The translations under genes and the position numbers were made by a program. Shown here one piece after another: positions 47,196-55,672 of a DNA stretch of 64,000 nt. Numbering within the stretch: position 1 is the first letter of the stretch; each line of letters starts with the position of its first letter. Under the pieces are notes generated by a model, which was not told the origin of the DNA, did not search any database, and was given only the letters and a program-made list of their open reading frames with translations. The stretch comes from Xanthomonas arboricola pv. populi (GTDB lineage: Bacteria; Pseudomonadota; Gammaproteobacteria; Xanthomonadales; Xanthomonadaceae): assembly GCF_002939945.1 (NCBI RefSeq), contig NZ_MDEB01000004.1, positions 62,001 through 126,000 of the forward strand. The letters are read 5' to 3'.

Positions 47196-47730
47196 TCAAT
47201 GCGGGGTTAAACCATGCAAGACAGCTGGGGCGTGGTCACACATCCCAAGCCCATCAACGACCAGGACGAAGCTGAGGAATTCGAGGAACATGACATCCAG
47301 CTTCTCGAAGCGAGAGAAAAGCCGGCGGTGGCCTTTCAAGCGTCGGAACAGCCTCTCCACTTCGTTGCGCCGCTTGTACATCTCCCGGTTGTATTCCCAA
47401 GGCTCGACCCGATTGGATTTCGGCGGGACCACCGGCACGAAGCCAAGATCGAGCGCCAACTGGCGGGTGTCGTTGCCTTCGTGAGCACGGTCCATCAACG
47501 AATGAATCGGCCGCTCCACTGGCCCCAGACGTTCAAGCAACGTGCGGCCTGCCGGTGCGTCATGCGCGTTGCCAGGCGTCAATCCGAAGGTGATGGCTGT
47601 TCGAGCATCTGCGGCAAGCCCGATGAATTTTAGAGCGGCCAACAAAACGACTGCGGCCGCCAGGCGGGCGCGGTCGGTGCTCGGAATCGGCATGGACCAC
47701 TCTTGAATCTTACCCTCCGGTTCTGAGCGC
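47196..47730 (-). pseudogene. IS5-family transposase remnant, 5'-truncated and frameshifted
   Basis: C-terminal part of an IS5-family DDE transposase: TPGNAHDAPAGRTLLERL, a second-Asp region LMDRAHEGNDTRQLA, VPPKSNR, and EVERLFRRLKGHRRLFSRFEKLDVMFLEF with the catalytic Glu. The continuous frame reads KFIGLAADARTA, whereas the expected KIHRLAADARTA is split: an extra G in the run at 47619-47621 shifts the frame, and the missing part (DSRVVHADSEH, then GGRS...SKIHR) continues upstream in another frame. The N-terminal third is absent. It marks the right edge of the nitrile island. Confidence 0.8.
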
Positions 47731-47792
47731 GCCGCCCGCACTCACCTGACCACCGCTCGCTAAGTGTTGTCAGCCGCTCCAAGATCCAGCCA

Positions 47793-49373
47793 TCACCATC
47801 CAGCTACCGTTCCGTCGGATCGCGGGTCGCTTGCCCCGCTGATCACACCGTCCACTTCGCGTACCAACGCGCCTGCGTGCCCCATCACCGGGGTATATGC
47901 GGGCGACAACTCCACCGCATGCCCGGCATCGCGCAATGCCTGCACCAGCGCCGGATCAAAGCGGTCTTCCAGCTTCAGTGACGTGCTGTCTTCGCCCCAT
48001 GTGCGGCCGAGCAACCAGCGCGGTGCACTGATGGCCTGTTGCAGCGGCATGCCGAAACGCGCGTAGCGGGAGAAGATGGCGGCCTGGGTTTGTGGTTGGC
48101 CTTCGCCGCCCATGGTGCCGTAGGCCATGACGCGGCCATCGTCGAAGGTGGCCAGGGCCGGGTTGAGGGTGTGGAAGGGTTTGCGGCCCGGGGCGAGCGC
48201 GTTCCAGCCGTCGGGAGCGAGGCGGAAGCTGCAGCCACGGTTCTGCCAGGTGATGCCGGTACGCGGCAGCACCAGGCCGGAACCGAATTCGAAATAGGTG
48301 GACTGGATGCAGCTGACCGCGCGGCCGTGCGTGTCGATCGCGCCGAACCAGACGGTGTCGCCGGCCTGCGAGGGCTGCGGCCAGGGCAGTGCGCTGCGCA
48401 TGTCGATACGTGCGGCGAGCGCGTCGAGTGCGGCGCTGTCGTCGAGTAGCGCCTGTGCGTCCAGCGTCATCCAGGCGGGGTCGCCGAGGTGTGCGTCGCG
48501 GATCAGAAAGGCGTGTTTGGTCGCTTCGATCAGGCCGTGGAGGTGCGCGTAGCTATCGGGGTGTTCGGCATGCAGGCGATCGAACAAAGCGAGAATCAAC
48601 AGAGATGCCAATCCTTGCGTGGGCGGCGCGTGGTTGTAGAGGCGCGCGCCGTGGATGGCGACCGAGAGCGGCACGCTGGCTTGGGCATGATGGCTTGCGA
48701 GGTCGTGTGCGTTGAGCGGGCTGCCGAGCGCCTGCAGGTCGGCGGCGATGTCGTCGGCCAGTGCGCCGCGATAGAAACCGTCCAGGCCCTGGTCGGCCAG
48801 CCGCTGCAGGGTGCGTGCGAGTTGCGCTTGTTGCAAGAGTGCGCCTTCTTGCAGCGGCGCGCCGTGCGGTTCGAAGATGTCGGCGTAGGCGCCGGGTTGC
48901 GCGCGTAGTTCGGCACTCTTGCTGGCGGCGATGTGCGCACCGCCCAGCGTGACCGGCACGCCGGCGCTTGCGTGGTGGATGGCGTCCTGCAATACGCGCT
49001 GCAGCGACACGCTGCCGCCTGCGTGCTGCAGCGCGAGCGCCCAGCCGGAGACGGTGCCGGCGACGGTATTGGCCGCGCCCGGGCCGCGCCACGGAATGCT
49101 GGCGTGGCCGCGATAGAAGTCCAGGGTTGCGGCCTGGGCGGCGCGGCCGCAGGCGTCGATGGCGTGCACGCGGCCGTCCGGGTCGTGGATCAGCCAGAAG
49201 CCGTCGCCACCGATGCCGGTCATGTGCGGGTAGACCACGGCCAGACAGGCGGCGGTGGCGACGGCCGCTTCGATGGCGTTGCCGCCGTCGCGCAGGACAT
49301 CGCGCCCGGCCTGCGCGGCAAGGTGGTGCGGGGCCACGACCATGCCGCGGCGTGCGCGCAAGGTATGCAGCAT
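47793..49373 (-). CDS. hpxW: Oxamate amidohydrolase HpxW (gamma-glutamyltransferase fold)
   Basis: 526-residue Ntn-hydrolase precursor of the gamma-glutamyltransferase superfamily. The expected self-cleavage nucleophile is Thr340 (SQAGDTVWFGAID), and the family phrases YPHMTGIGGDGFWLI, GRKPFHTLNPALA and GTMGGEGQPQTQAAI are present. No signal peptide, unlike periplasmic GGT, and the adjacent AtzE-type amidase matches Klebsiella hpxY-hpxW, so oxamate hydrolysis to oxalate and ammonia is the best assignment. Its ATG overlaps the amidase stop by one base (TGATG). Confidence 0.82.
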   Translation of the reverse strand: MLHTLRARRGMVVAPHHLAAQAGRDVLRDGGNAIEAAVATAACLAVVYPHMTGIGGDGFWLIHDPDGRVHAIDACGRAAQAATLDFYRGHASIPWRGPGAANTVAGTVSGWALALQHAGGSVSLQRVLQDAIHHASAGVPVTLGGAHIAASKSAELRAQPGAYADIFEPHGAPLQEGALLQQAQLARTLQRLADQGLDGFYRGALADDIAADLQALGSPLNAHDLASHHAQASVPLSVAIHGARLYNHAPPTQGLASLLILALFDRLHAEHPDSYAHLHGLIEATKHAFLIRDAHLGDPAWMTLDAQALLDDSAALDALAARIDMRSALPWPQPSQAGDTVWFGAIDTHGRAVSCIQSTYFEFGSGLVLPRTGITWQNRGCSFRLAPDGWNALAPGRKPFHTLNPALATFDDGRVMAYGTMGGEGQPQTQAAIFSRYARFGMPLQQAISAPRWLLGRTWGEDSTSLKLEDRFDPALVQALRDAGHAVELSPAYTPVMGHAGALVREVDGVISGASDPRSDGTVAGW

Positions 49374-50833
49374 CAGCGTGTCTCCGCCGGTGGGCTGAAG
49401 GCGAGCAGCCCGTCGCGTTCGAGTTGCGCGGCGAGCGCGAACAGGCGGTCTTCGCGGCCGGGCGCGGCGATCAGCTGCACGCCCAGCGGTAGGCGGCCGG
49501 GGCGCGGCAACGGCGCGGCCAGCACCGGGCAGGCGGCCAGGCCGAGCGGCTGGGTGAAGACGCCTAAGTTGGCGCGTGCGGACACCGGCAGGCCATCGAT
49601 CTGGATGGTGTCCTGGTCGATGCGTGGTGCCACGCACGGTGTGGCCGGCGCGATCAACACATCCACCGCGTCCCAGAGGCGTTGCATGGCGGTGCCAAAC
49701 CACTGCGCGAAGCGATGCGCATCGGCCACTGCGCTGGCGGGCAGCTGCAGGCCGGCGAGCAGGCGGTCGCGGGTGGCCGGGTCGAACTGCTCGGCCTGCG
49801 TGCTCAGGCCGGCGCGATGGCGGTGGCCGCCCTCGGCAGCGGTGAGCACGAAGGCGGCGGCGCGGGCGCGCTGCGCGTCGGGCAGGTCGATGCTGGTGAG
49901 GCTGTTGCAGGCGGTCAGCAGCGTGCTGAGGCCGGCGTCCAGTTCGGGATCCAGGTTGCGCTGGAACCAGCCGCCCAGGCGCGCGATGCGCAAGCTGCCG
50001 GCGTTGCAGGACGCCAGCGGGCGACCAAGCATGACTTCATGGACACGGCGCAGATCGGCGATGGAGGTGGCGAACGGGCCGACCACATCCAGCGCATCGA
50101 CGAAGCCGAACACGCCATCCAGCGGCAACGCGCCGTGCGTGGGGCGCAGGCCGTACACGCCGCACAGCGCGGCCGGGACGCGGATGGAGCCGTTGGTGTC
50201 CGAGCCCAGCGCGAACGGCACCAGCCCGGCGGCCACCGCGGCGGCCGAGCCGCCCGACGAGCCACCGGCCAGATGCCGGTGATCGTGCGGGTTGGCGGTG
50301 GTGCCGTAGTGCGCGTTGACGGTGGCGAAGCCGTAGGCGAATTCGTCCATGTTGGCGGTGCCCACCAGCACCGCGCCGGCGTCGCTCAGCCGTTGCACCA
50401 CGGCCGCGTCGCGGCCGGCGGGCGCGCACTGCGCGCGCACGACGGCGCCGGCGGTGGTGACCTGGCCGGCGACGTCGAACAGATCCTTGACCACGAACGG
50501 CACGCCGGCCAACGCACCGCCGTCGCTGCCACCGGCCAGCGCGGCCTGCACGCGCGCGGCGTCGGCGGCGGCGCGTGCGGGCAGCAGGCGGGTGATCGCG
50601 CGCAGGCTGTCGTTGGCCTGATGGATGCGCGTCAGCGTCTGGGTGGCATGGCGTGCGGCCAGCGTGGGCTGGCTGCGGGTGGTGCTGACGATGGAGGCGA
50701 TCAGCCCGCGCGGGGTGGTGGTGTCCGGCGCGGCGGGATGCGGGGCGTTGAAGCTGGCGAGCAGCTGCGCGTGGCCGCGCAGCACCTCGGTATTGTGATC
50801 GATGCCGGCCTGCCACTGCGCTGGGAGTTGCAT
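49373..50833 (-). CDS. hpxY: AtzE/HpxY-type amidase with fused AtzG/HpxX-like N-terminus
   Basis: 486-residue amidase-signature protein: Lys116 (VVKDLFDVAG), Ser192 (AGGSSGGSAAA) and Ser216 (SDTNGSIRVP). The body matches AtzE-family amidohydrolases, HpxY in oxalurate catabolism. Residues about 4-45 (PAQWQAGIDHNTEVLRGHAQ, LLASFNAP) look like the C-terminal half of AtzG/HpxX (DUF4089), normally a separate small subunit, and no separate hpxX gene is seen in the 208 nt upstream. Coupled to hpxW. The exact substrate (oxalurate or a derivative) is not proven in the family. Confidence 0.85.
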   Translation of the reverse strand: MQLPAQWQAGIDHNTEVLRGHAQLLASFNAPHPAAPDTTTPRGLIASIVSTTRSQPTLAARHATQTLTRIHQANDSLRAITRLLPARAAADAARVQAALAGGSDGGALAGVPFVVKDLFDVAGQVTTAGAVVRAQCAPAGRDAAVVQRLSDAGAVLVGTANMDEFAYGFATVNAHYGTTANPHDHRHLAGGSSGGSAAAVAAGLVPFALGSDTNGSIRVPAALCGVYGLRPTHGALPLDGVFGFVDALDVVGPFATSIADLRRVHEVMLGRPLASCNAGSLRIARLGGWFQRNLDPELDAGLSTLLTACNSLTSIDLPDAQRARAAAFVLTAAEGGHRHRAGLSTQAEQFDPATRDRLLAGLQLPASAVADAHRFAQWFGTAMQRLWDAVDVLIAPATPCVAPRIDQDTIQIDGLPVSARANLGVFTQPLGLAACPVLAAPLPRPGRLPLGVQLIAAPGREDRLFALAAQLERDGLLAFSPPAETR

Positions 50834-51041
50834 GGGGTCACCTTGTTGGGAGCTGGGATTCGTTATTCGGGATTTGGGAGTCGGGATTCGATGTCGCGGC
50901 CTGCGGGTGGTGCGAATGCGCCGCTGCTGAACCGGCTAGTGGGCTGCGGCGGACCTGGCAGGATGCACAGACGCGTCAAGTGAGCTGCGGTTGGTGCTAC
51001 GACCAAGGTGGATGACAGGCGCGGCGTTTCAGCATTGCCAG

Positions 51042-52193
51042 TCAATCGCCATGGCTCGGGGGCGCAGCCTCATCCGCGCCTTGGGCATCTTCTCCCGAGG
51101 GGAGACGGGGGAGCGGCACCCCGACTGCTGGCGGTTGCGGCGCAGTGAGGTGATCGATCAACAACTGCTCGAACGCCGGTACGTCCACCGCGTGCACCAC
51201 GGTCTGCGCCTGCTCGCCCAGCCCCGGCTGGTACCCCGGTGCCCACGACAGGATGTCGCCGTAGCCGGCATCGAAGGCGGTGTTGGTATCGACGTAGAGC
51301 GTCTCGGTCCGTGTCGCCAGCTCGGGGCGCAGCCATACCGCGGTGGCCAGCTCGTCCCACAGCGGAAGACCCGGTTCGCGGCGCCGCAAGGCATGGCCGA
51401 TGCTGGTATCGGCCGCGCTCATGCGCGCCAGCAGGTCGGGCGTGAGTTCGGTCGCTGTCGACGGATCCACCGGCACCATGGTGATCTTGCGCCAGGGCGC
51501 GCGCATGACGATGCTGGCCGCTTCCGGATCCCAGCGGATATTGAATTCGCGGCGTGGCGAGTTGACGAACTCGCGTGCGAACTGCTGCGCGCTGACGCTG
51601 TTGCGTTGCTGCCGCGGGTTGAGGCTGCCGCCCATGTAGACCAGCTCGCGTGCCAGCGTGGCGAAGGCCGGATCCAGCGATTGCGCGAGTGCCAGGTTGG
51701 TCAACGGGCCTGTGGCAATGATGCTCACCTCGCCCGGATACTGGCGCACCATGCGCAGCATAAATAACGCGGCCGGCTCGTCGCACGCGCGCACCACGCT
51801 GGGGTTGCCCAACGCCAACTCGGGCACCACGTCGTGCGCGTGATAACGCGGCGCGCTCTGCACGGTGTCGCCATCCACCCAGTGCTTGGTCCACGCACCT
51901 TTCCAGACCAGCTTGCCGTACAGCGCTTCCCAACGCTCGGTGGCGAGCTCGCTGTTGAGCAGCGGATGCACCGGGCCGGGTAGCACCGGAATCTGCGGCT
52001 GGCCGGCCAGTTCCAGCAGACGGCAGCTATGCGCCAGCACTTCGTCGCGCCAGATGTTGCCGCTGACCGCGCTGATGCCCAGCACCTCGACCTCGGGCGA
52101 CTGCAACAGCAACAGCTGTGCAGGCGTGAAGCCATCGATGTCGTCTTCGAGAATGACGCGGCGTCTGGATGAGGTGGGGTGCGGGTCGGTCAT
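51042..52193 (-). CDS. Nucleoside hydrolase-like protein
   Basis: 383-residue member of the inosine-uridine nucleoside hydrolase family, cleaving nucleosides to base and ribose. Core signals: SPEVEVLGISAVSGN, IATGPLTNLALAQSLDPAF, YMGGSLNPRQQ, EFNIRWDPEAASIV and MVPVDPS. Odd: the usual N-terminal calcium motif DTDPGIDD is replaced by EDDIDGFTPAQ, so metal binding may differ. The last 15 or so codons run through a REP-like repeat (51068-51110), giving a proline- and acid-rich tail. It follows ada by 80 nt on the same strand. Confidence 0.85.
   Translation of the reverse strand: MTDPHPTSSRRRVILEDDIDGFTPAQLLLLQSPEVEVLGISAVSGNIWRDEVLAHSCRLLELAGQPQIPVLPGPVHPLLNSELATERWEALYGKLVWKGAWTKHWVDGDTVQSAPRYHAHDVVPELALGNPSVVRACDEPAALFMLRMVRQYPGEVSIIATGPLTNLALAQSLDPAFATLARELVYMGGSLNPRQQRNSVSAQQFAREFVNSPRREFNIRWDPEAASIVMRAPWRKITMVPVDPSTATELTPDLLARMSAADTSIGHALRRREPGLPLWDELATAVWLRPELATRTETLYVDTNTAFDAGYGDILSWAPGYQPGLGEQAQTVVHAVDVPAFEQLLIDHLTAPQPPAVGVPLPRLPSGEDAQGADEAAPPSHGD
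51068..51110. repeat. REP-like element inside the nucleoside hydrolase 3' end
   Basis: CCTCATCCGC...TTGGGCATCTTCTCCC-GAG-GGGAGA matches, in inverse orientation, the palindromic family seen at 25673, 58892 and 58999. Here it is translated as part of the C-terminal tail. Confidence 0.6.
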
Positions 52194-52243
52194 TGCGCTT
52201 TGGTCAGGGAGGGAAGGGAATGCATTGCAGCGGAAGTCGCATT

Positions 52244-52313
52244 TGTAGGAGCGTGCCTGCGCGCGACAGGGCGTTACCGGGAAAGCCCGTTCGCGCTCGG
52301 GCGCGCTCCTACA
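52244..52313. repeat. GTAGGAGCG-type palindromic repeat overlapping the ada 3' end
   Basis: TGTAGGAGCG ... GGGCGTTACCGGGA ... CGCTCCTACA, about 70 nt, near-palindromic ends. The same element with the same centre (GGGCGTTACCGGGA) occurs at 60890-60955. Its right half encodes the last 11 residues of the adenosine deaminase. Confidence 0.8.
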
Positions 52314-53845
52314 TGCAACAGCGTGCGCTCGTATTGGGCCAGGTCGGTTTCCAGCTGCCATTGCAGCCGTGCCTTCTCGCTGCCCTGGCGGAATGCCCGA
52401 CAGGCAGCATCATCGGTGTCGCGCTGCAATGCGGTGGCGCAGGCCTGCGCAGCTTTACCGTCGGTATCCCACAGGCTGGCGCCCGGCAGGAAGCTGTAGG
52501 TCAGGCCGTTGCGGGCCAGCTGCTTGAGCGTGGGGTAATCGAGGCCTTGTTCCTGCATCGCGCGTTGATATTCGTGGGTCATGTCCGCGCGGGAGACGCC
52601 GGCATCGTCGGTGGACAGCACCACCGGTACACCGGCGCGCAGATACATCGCCAGCGGATGTGCGGGGCCTTTGATGCCGAGGATCACATCGTTGCTGGTG
52701 AGGTTGATCTCCACCGCGACCTGCTGGCGGCGCATGCGCTGCAGCAGCCCATCGGCGTCGTCTTCATAAGGCAAGTCCACGCCATGACCGATGCGGCGTG
52801 CCCCGGCGTCCACCGCCTGGCGGATATGCGAGCGCAGTTGTGCCGGCGGCACCAGACCCAATGCCAGCTCGCCGGCATGCAGGGACAGCGGCACAGCGGG
52901 ATAGCGCGCGGCGAAGAAGCGGAACATCGCCATATGCCGCGCGTAATCGGCCAGCGCCACCGGGTTGTCTTCGGGCGCGACGATGTTCAACGCCACCGCG
53001 TGGCTGCCACCGGCGGCGATCAGCGCATGCGCCAGCGCCATCTGCCCGAACACCATCGGCTGCGGCAACACGCGCAGCACATAAGGCACGTACCGATACG
53101 TCACCTGGCAGCCGGGACGCGCCGTGGGCTGGTCGCATTGCAGCACGCGGCGCACCTGCGCATCGGTGTCGGCAAGCGCGCGTTGTGCGGCCTGCACCAG
53201 CGGCGGCAAGGCATCCTGCAAGGCGCGCAGGTTGGCCGCGTCGTCGTCGCCCTTCCAGGGCAGGGACTGCATCTGTTTTGCCGCCTGATCCATCTGCGGC
53301 GGGTTGGCGATGATTTCCACATAGGGCACGCGGTCGCGTGCGGCCTGTTCCAGCACTGCGGCCACGGTGTCGGCAACGTGCGCGCGCACCACCGCGTCGA
53401 ACTTGCCGAAGGTGCTGAAGAACTGATCGTGTCCGGTGGGCTGCGACTGGCTGGGCAGGAACTTGCGCATCGACAAGGCATCCACCACCCGGTCATACAG
53501 CGCGGCATTGCGCGTCGCCAGGTCGCGTGCGGGCTCCTGGTCCTTTCCGCACGGCGGTGCGCGCAGGCTCAGGTCGTCCAGTTGCACGCAGGCGCCATCT
53601 TCGCTGGCCCACTGCAGGTAATCCTCGGCATACACCGAGCCGGACAGATGGTTGTGCAGGTCGCCGCCCTTGGGCATGGCCTGCAGCCAGGCGCGCAATT
53701 GCGCAGGTTGCGCGGCCGCGTCGTGAAACAGCTGCGCCACCTGCTGCTCGCGTTGTTGCGCAGGCGCCTGCGCCGGGCGTGCGAGCGTCATGCCCGGTAA
53801 CAAGGTGCACAAGCTGAGGATCAGACAGCGATAACGATGTGGCAT
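52274..53845 (-). CDS. Exported adenosine deaminase (ADGF-like)
   Basis: 523-residue adenosine deaminase-superfamily protein with a signal peptide (CLILSLCTLLPGMTLARP), so probably periplasmic. Zinc site HxH in KGGDLHNHLSGSVY (His64, His66), catalytic region SLHAGELALGLVP, RIGHGVDL, SNDVILGI and STDDAGVSR. The insert between strands, with cysteines (EDGACVQ, APPCGKD, VLQCDQP), resembles secreted ADGF/CECR1-like enzymes. It would convert extracellular adenosine to inosine. 113 nt after the purine permease on the same strand. Its C-terminus is encoded by a repeat element. Confidence 0.88.
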   Translation of the reverse strand: MPHRYRCLILSLCTLLPGMTLARPAQAPAQQREQQVAQLFHDAAAQPAQLRAWLQAMPKGGDLHNHLSGSVYAEDYLQWASEDGACVQLDDLSLRAPPCGKDQEPARDLATRNAALYDRVVDALSMRKFLPSQSQPTGHDQFFSTFGKFDAVVRAHVADTVAAVLEQAARDRVPYVEIIANPPQMDQAAKQMQSLPWKGDDDAANLRALQDALPPLVQAAQRALADTDAQVRRVLQCDQPTARPGCQVTYRYVPYVLRVLPQPMVFGQMALAHALIAAGGSHAVALNIVAPEDNPVALADYARHMAMFRFFAARYPAVPLSLHAGELALGLVPPAQLRSHIRQAVDAGARRIGHGVDLPYEDDADGLLQRMRRQQVAVEINLTSNDVILGIKGPAHPLAMYLRAGVPVVLSTDDAGVSRADMTHEYQRAMQEQGLDYPTLKQLARNGLTYSFLPGASLWDTDGKAAQACATALQRDTDDAACRAFRQGSEKARLQWQLETDLAQYERTLLHVGARPSANGLSR

Positions 53846-53958
53846 GTGGTGAGCTCTGAGAATGAGACAGCACGTGGCGCTGCCGGTTGCGGTGCAGCTT
53901 GCCGCGCGACGCGGTGGGTGACCAGGGGGCAGGAGATGAAATAGCTGCGGCGACTCGC

Positions 53959-55272
53959 TCACTCCAAGGCATAGCGCAGCACGAACAGGCCGGCAATCGC
54001 CCAGGTGGCCGGATGCACGGCGCGCCAGCGGCCGCTGCCCAGCTTGAGTGCCGCATAGGTGATGAAGCCGAAGGCAAGGCCGGTGGCGATGGAATAGGTG
54101 AGCGGCATGGCCAGCATGCAGATCGCAGCCGGTAGCGCGTCGCCGACATCGTCCCACTGGATCTGCGTGCACTCGCGCAGCATCACCGATGCCAGGTAGA
54201 TCAGCGCTGGTGCGGTGGCATACGCCGGCACCATCGCCGCCAATGGCGAGAACAGCAGCGCCAGCAGAAACAGCGCTGCCACCACCAGCGCGGTGAGCCC
54301 GGTACGCCCACCCACCTGTACACCGGCAGCGCTTTCCACGTATGCGGTGGTGCTGGAAGTGCCAAGCAGCGAGCCGGCCAGGATGGCGGTGCTGTCGGCG
54401 AGCAGGGCGCGGTCGAACTGGCGACGGTGCGCCTGTGTGTGCAACAGGCCGGCGCGCTGGGCCACGCCCATCAAGGTGCCGGTGGCATCGAACATTTCCA
54501 CCAGCACGAACACCAGCACCACGTGCAGGACGGCGGTCAGTGCGCCGCTGCCACCATGGCCTTGCAAGGCGCCGGCAATATCCAGCTGCAGCAGCGTAGG
54601 CGCCAGGCTCGGCGGCAGCGACAGCACGCCCTGATAGTGCACCAGACCCAGCGCCAGCGCAGCGACGGTGACCGCCAGGATGCCCAGCAACATCGCCCCG
54701 CGCACGCGGCGCACCTCCAGTACGCCGATCAGCAGCAGCCCAGCCAACGCAAGCAATGGCTCGGGCCGATGCAAGTCGCCCAGGGTCACCAGCGTCTGCG
54801 GATGCGCCACCACCAGCCCGGCTTTTTGCAAGCCGATCAACGCCAGGAACAGGCCGATGCCCGCTGCAATCGCACTGCGCAAGGTGGGTGGGATGCCATC
54901 CACCAGCCAGCGTCGCGCGCCGGTGACGCTGAGCAGCAGGAACACGCAGCCGGACACGAACACCAGCCCCAGCGTCTGCTGCCAGCTGTAACCCAGCGTG
55001 CCCACCACAGAGAAAGCGAAAAACGCATTCAAGCCCATGCCCGGTGCCATGCCGATGGGATAGTTGGCCAGCACGCCCATCAACAGCGAGCCAAGCGCGG
55101 CGGCCAGACAGGTCGCCACGAACACCGCGCCGTGGTCCATGCCGGTGGTGGCCAGGATGTCGGGGTTGACGAAGACGATGTAGGCCATCGTCAGGAAGGT
55201 GGTGGCACCGGCCAGGACCTCGGTACGCACGCTGCTGCCATTGTCGGACAGCGCAAATCCGGGCCAGCGCAT
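53959..55272 (-). CDS. NCS2-family purine permease (AzgA-like)
   Basis: 437-residue permease with 13-14 hydrophobic helices. AzgA-type phrases: SSVRTEVLAGATTFLTMAYIVFVNPDIL, NYPIGMAPGMGLNAFFAFSVV, VEMFDATGTLMGVA and LLGTSSTTAYVESAAGVQVGGRTGLTA. This group imports adenine, guanine and hypoxanthine with protons. ATG at 55272 (MRWPGFALSDNG) starts at the length expected; an ATG 20 codons upstream is possible. First gene of a minus-strand run to hpxW. Confidence 0.92.
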   Translation of the reverse strand: MRWPGFALSDNGSSVRTEVLAGATTFLTMAYIVFVNPDILATTGMDHGAVFVATCLAAALGSLLMGVLANYPIGMAPGMGLNAFFAFSVVGTLGYSWQQTLGLVFVSGCVFLLLSVTGARRWLVDGIPPTLRSAIAAGIGLFLALIGLQKAGLVVAHPQTLVTLGDLHRPEPLLALAGLLLIGVLEVRRVRGAMLLGILAVTVAALALGLVHYQGVLSLPPSLAPTLLQLDIAGALQGHGGSGALTAVLHVVLVFVLVEMFDATGTLMGVAQRAGLLHTQAHRRQFDRALLADSTAILAGSLLGTSSTTAYVESAAGVQVGGRTGLTALVVAALFLLALLFSPLAAMVPAYATAPALIYLASVMLRECTQIQWDDVGDALPAAICMLAMPLTYSIATGLAFGFITYAALKLGSGRWRAVHPATWAIAGLFVLRYALE

Positions 55273-55672
55273 CAGCGTGCGCCCCGGCACGGGCGGGCGA
55301 AGGCGATCACACAAACAACCATCGGCAGGCATCTCATCGGCACAGAGGGGCACGCGCGATTGAGGTGGACGCGCGCGGGCCAAATATCTTGCACTGTGCG
55401 ACGGCGGTTGCCACGGACCCTTCGCACGGATTGCGCTGCAAGTGCAATGCGTGTTGCGCGGTGTAATGGCATAACCGCAGGCTTTGTCTGTATCTGCGCC
55501 GGCGGCGCCTTGTGCACCCATCGATCAAACCGTGAAAGAAGATGCGGGGCTCACGTCCGTCCACAGGTGTCGTGCGACGTTGGCCGCCGCTTCGCGCTGC
55601 AGCGTGACCGGCGTCAGCCACCTGCGCGCCCGCTGTCGTCCTGTCTGCGCAGGCGCACGACATACGGAGCGC
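55273..55672. promoter_or_regulatory. Upstream region of the permease-ada-nucleoside hydrolase genes
   Basis: 400 nt between the permease start and the hpxE stop. It should carry the permease promoter. ATTGC-N9-GCAAT at 55430-55448 resembles the hpxD/allC palindrome but has a 9-nt instead of 7-nt spacer, so it is a weaker candidate for the same regulator. No gene recognised. Confidence 0.4.

Noticed and set aside
47196..47741. Intact 181-residue transposase
   Set aside because: Expected transposase motifs continue in a different frame upstream and the N-terminal third is missing, so it is a pseudogene.
55430..55448. Third site of the hpxD/allC LysR motif
   Set aside because: Half-sites ATTGC/GCAAT are present but spacing is 9 rather than 7 nt, so it is mentioned only as a weak candidate within the intergenic entry.
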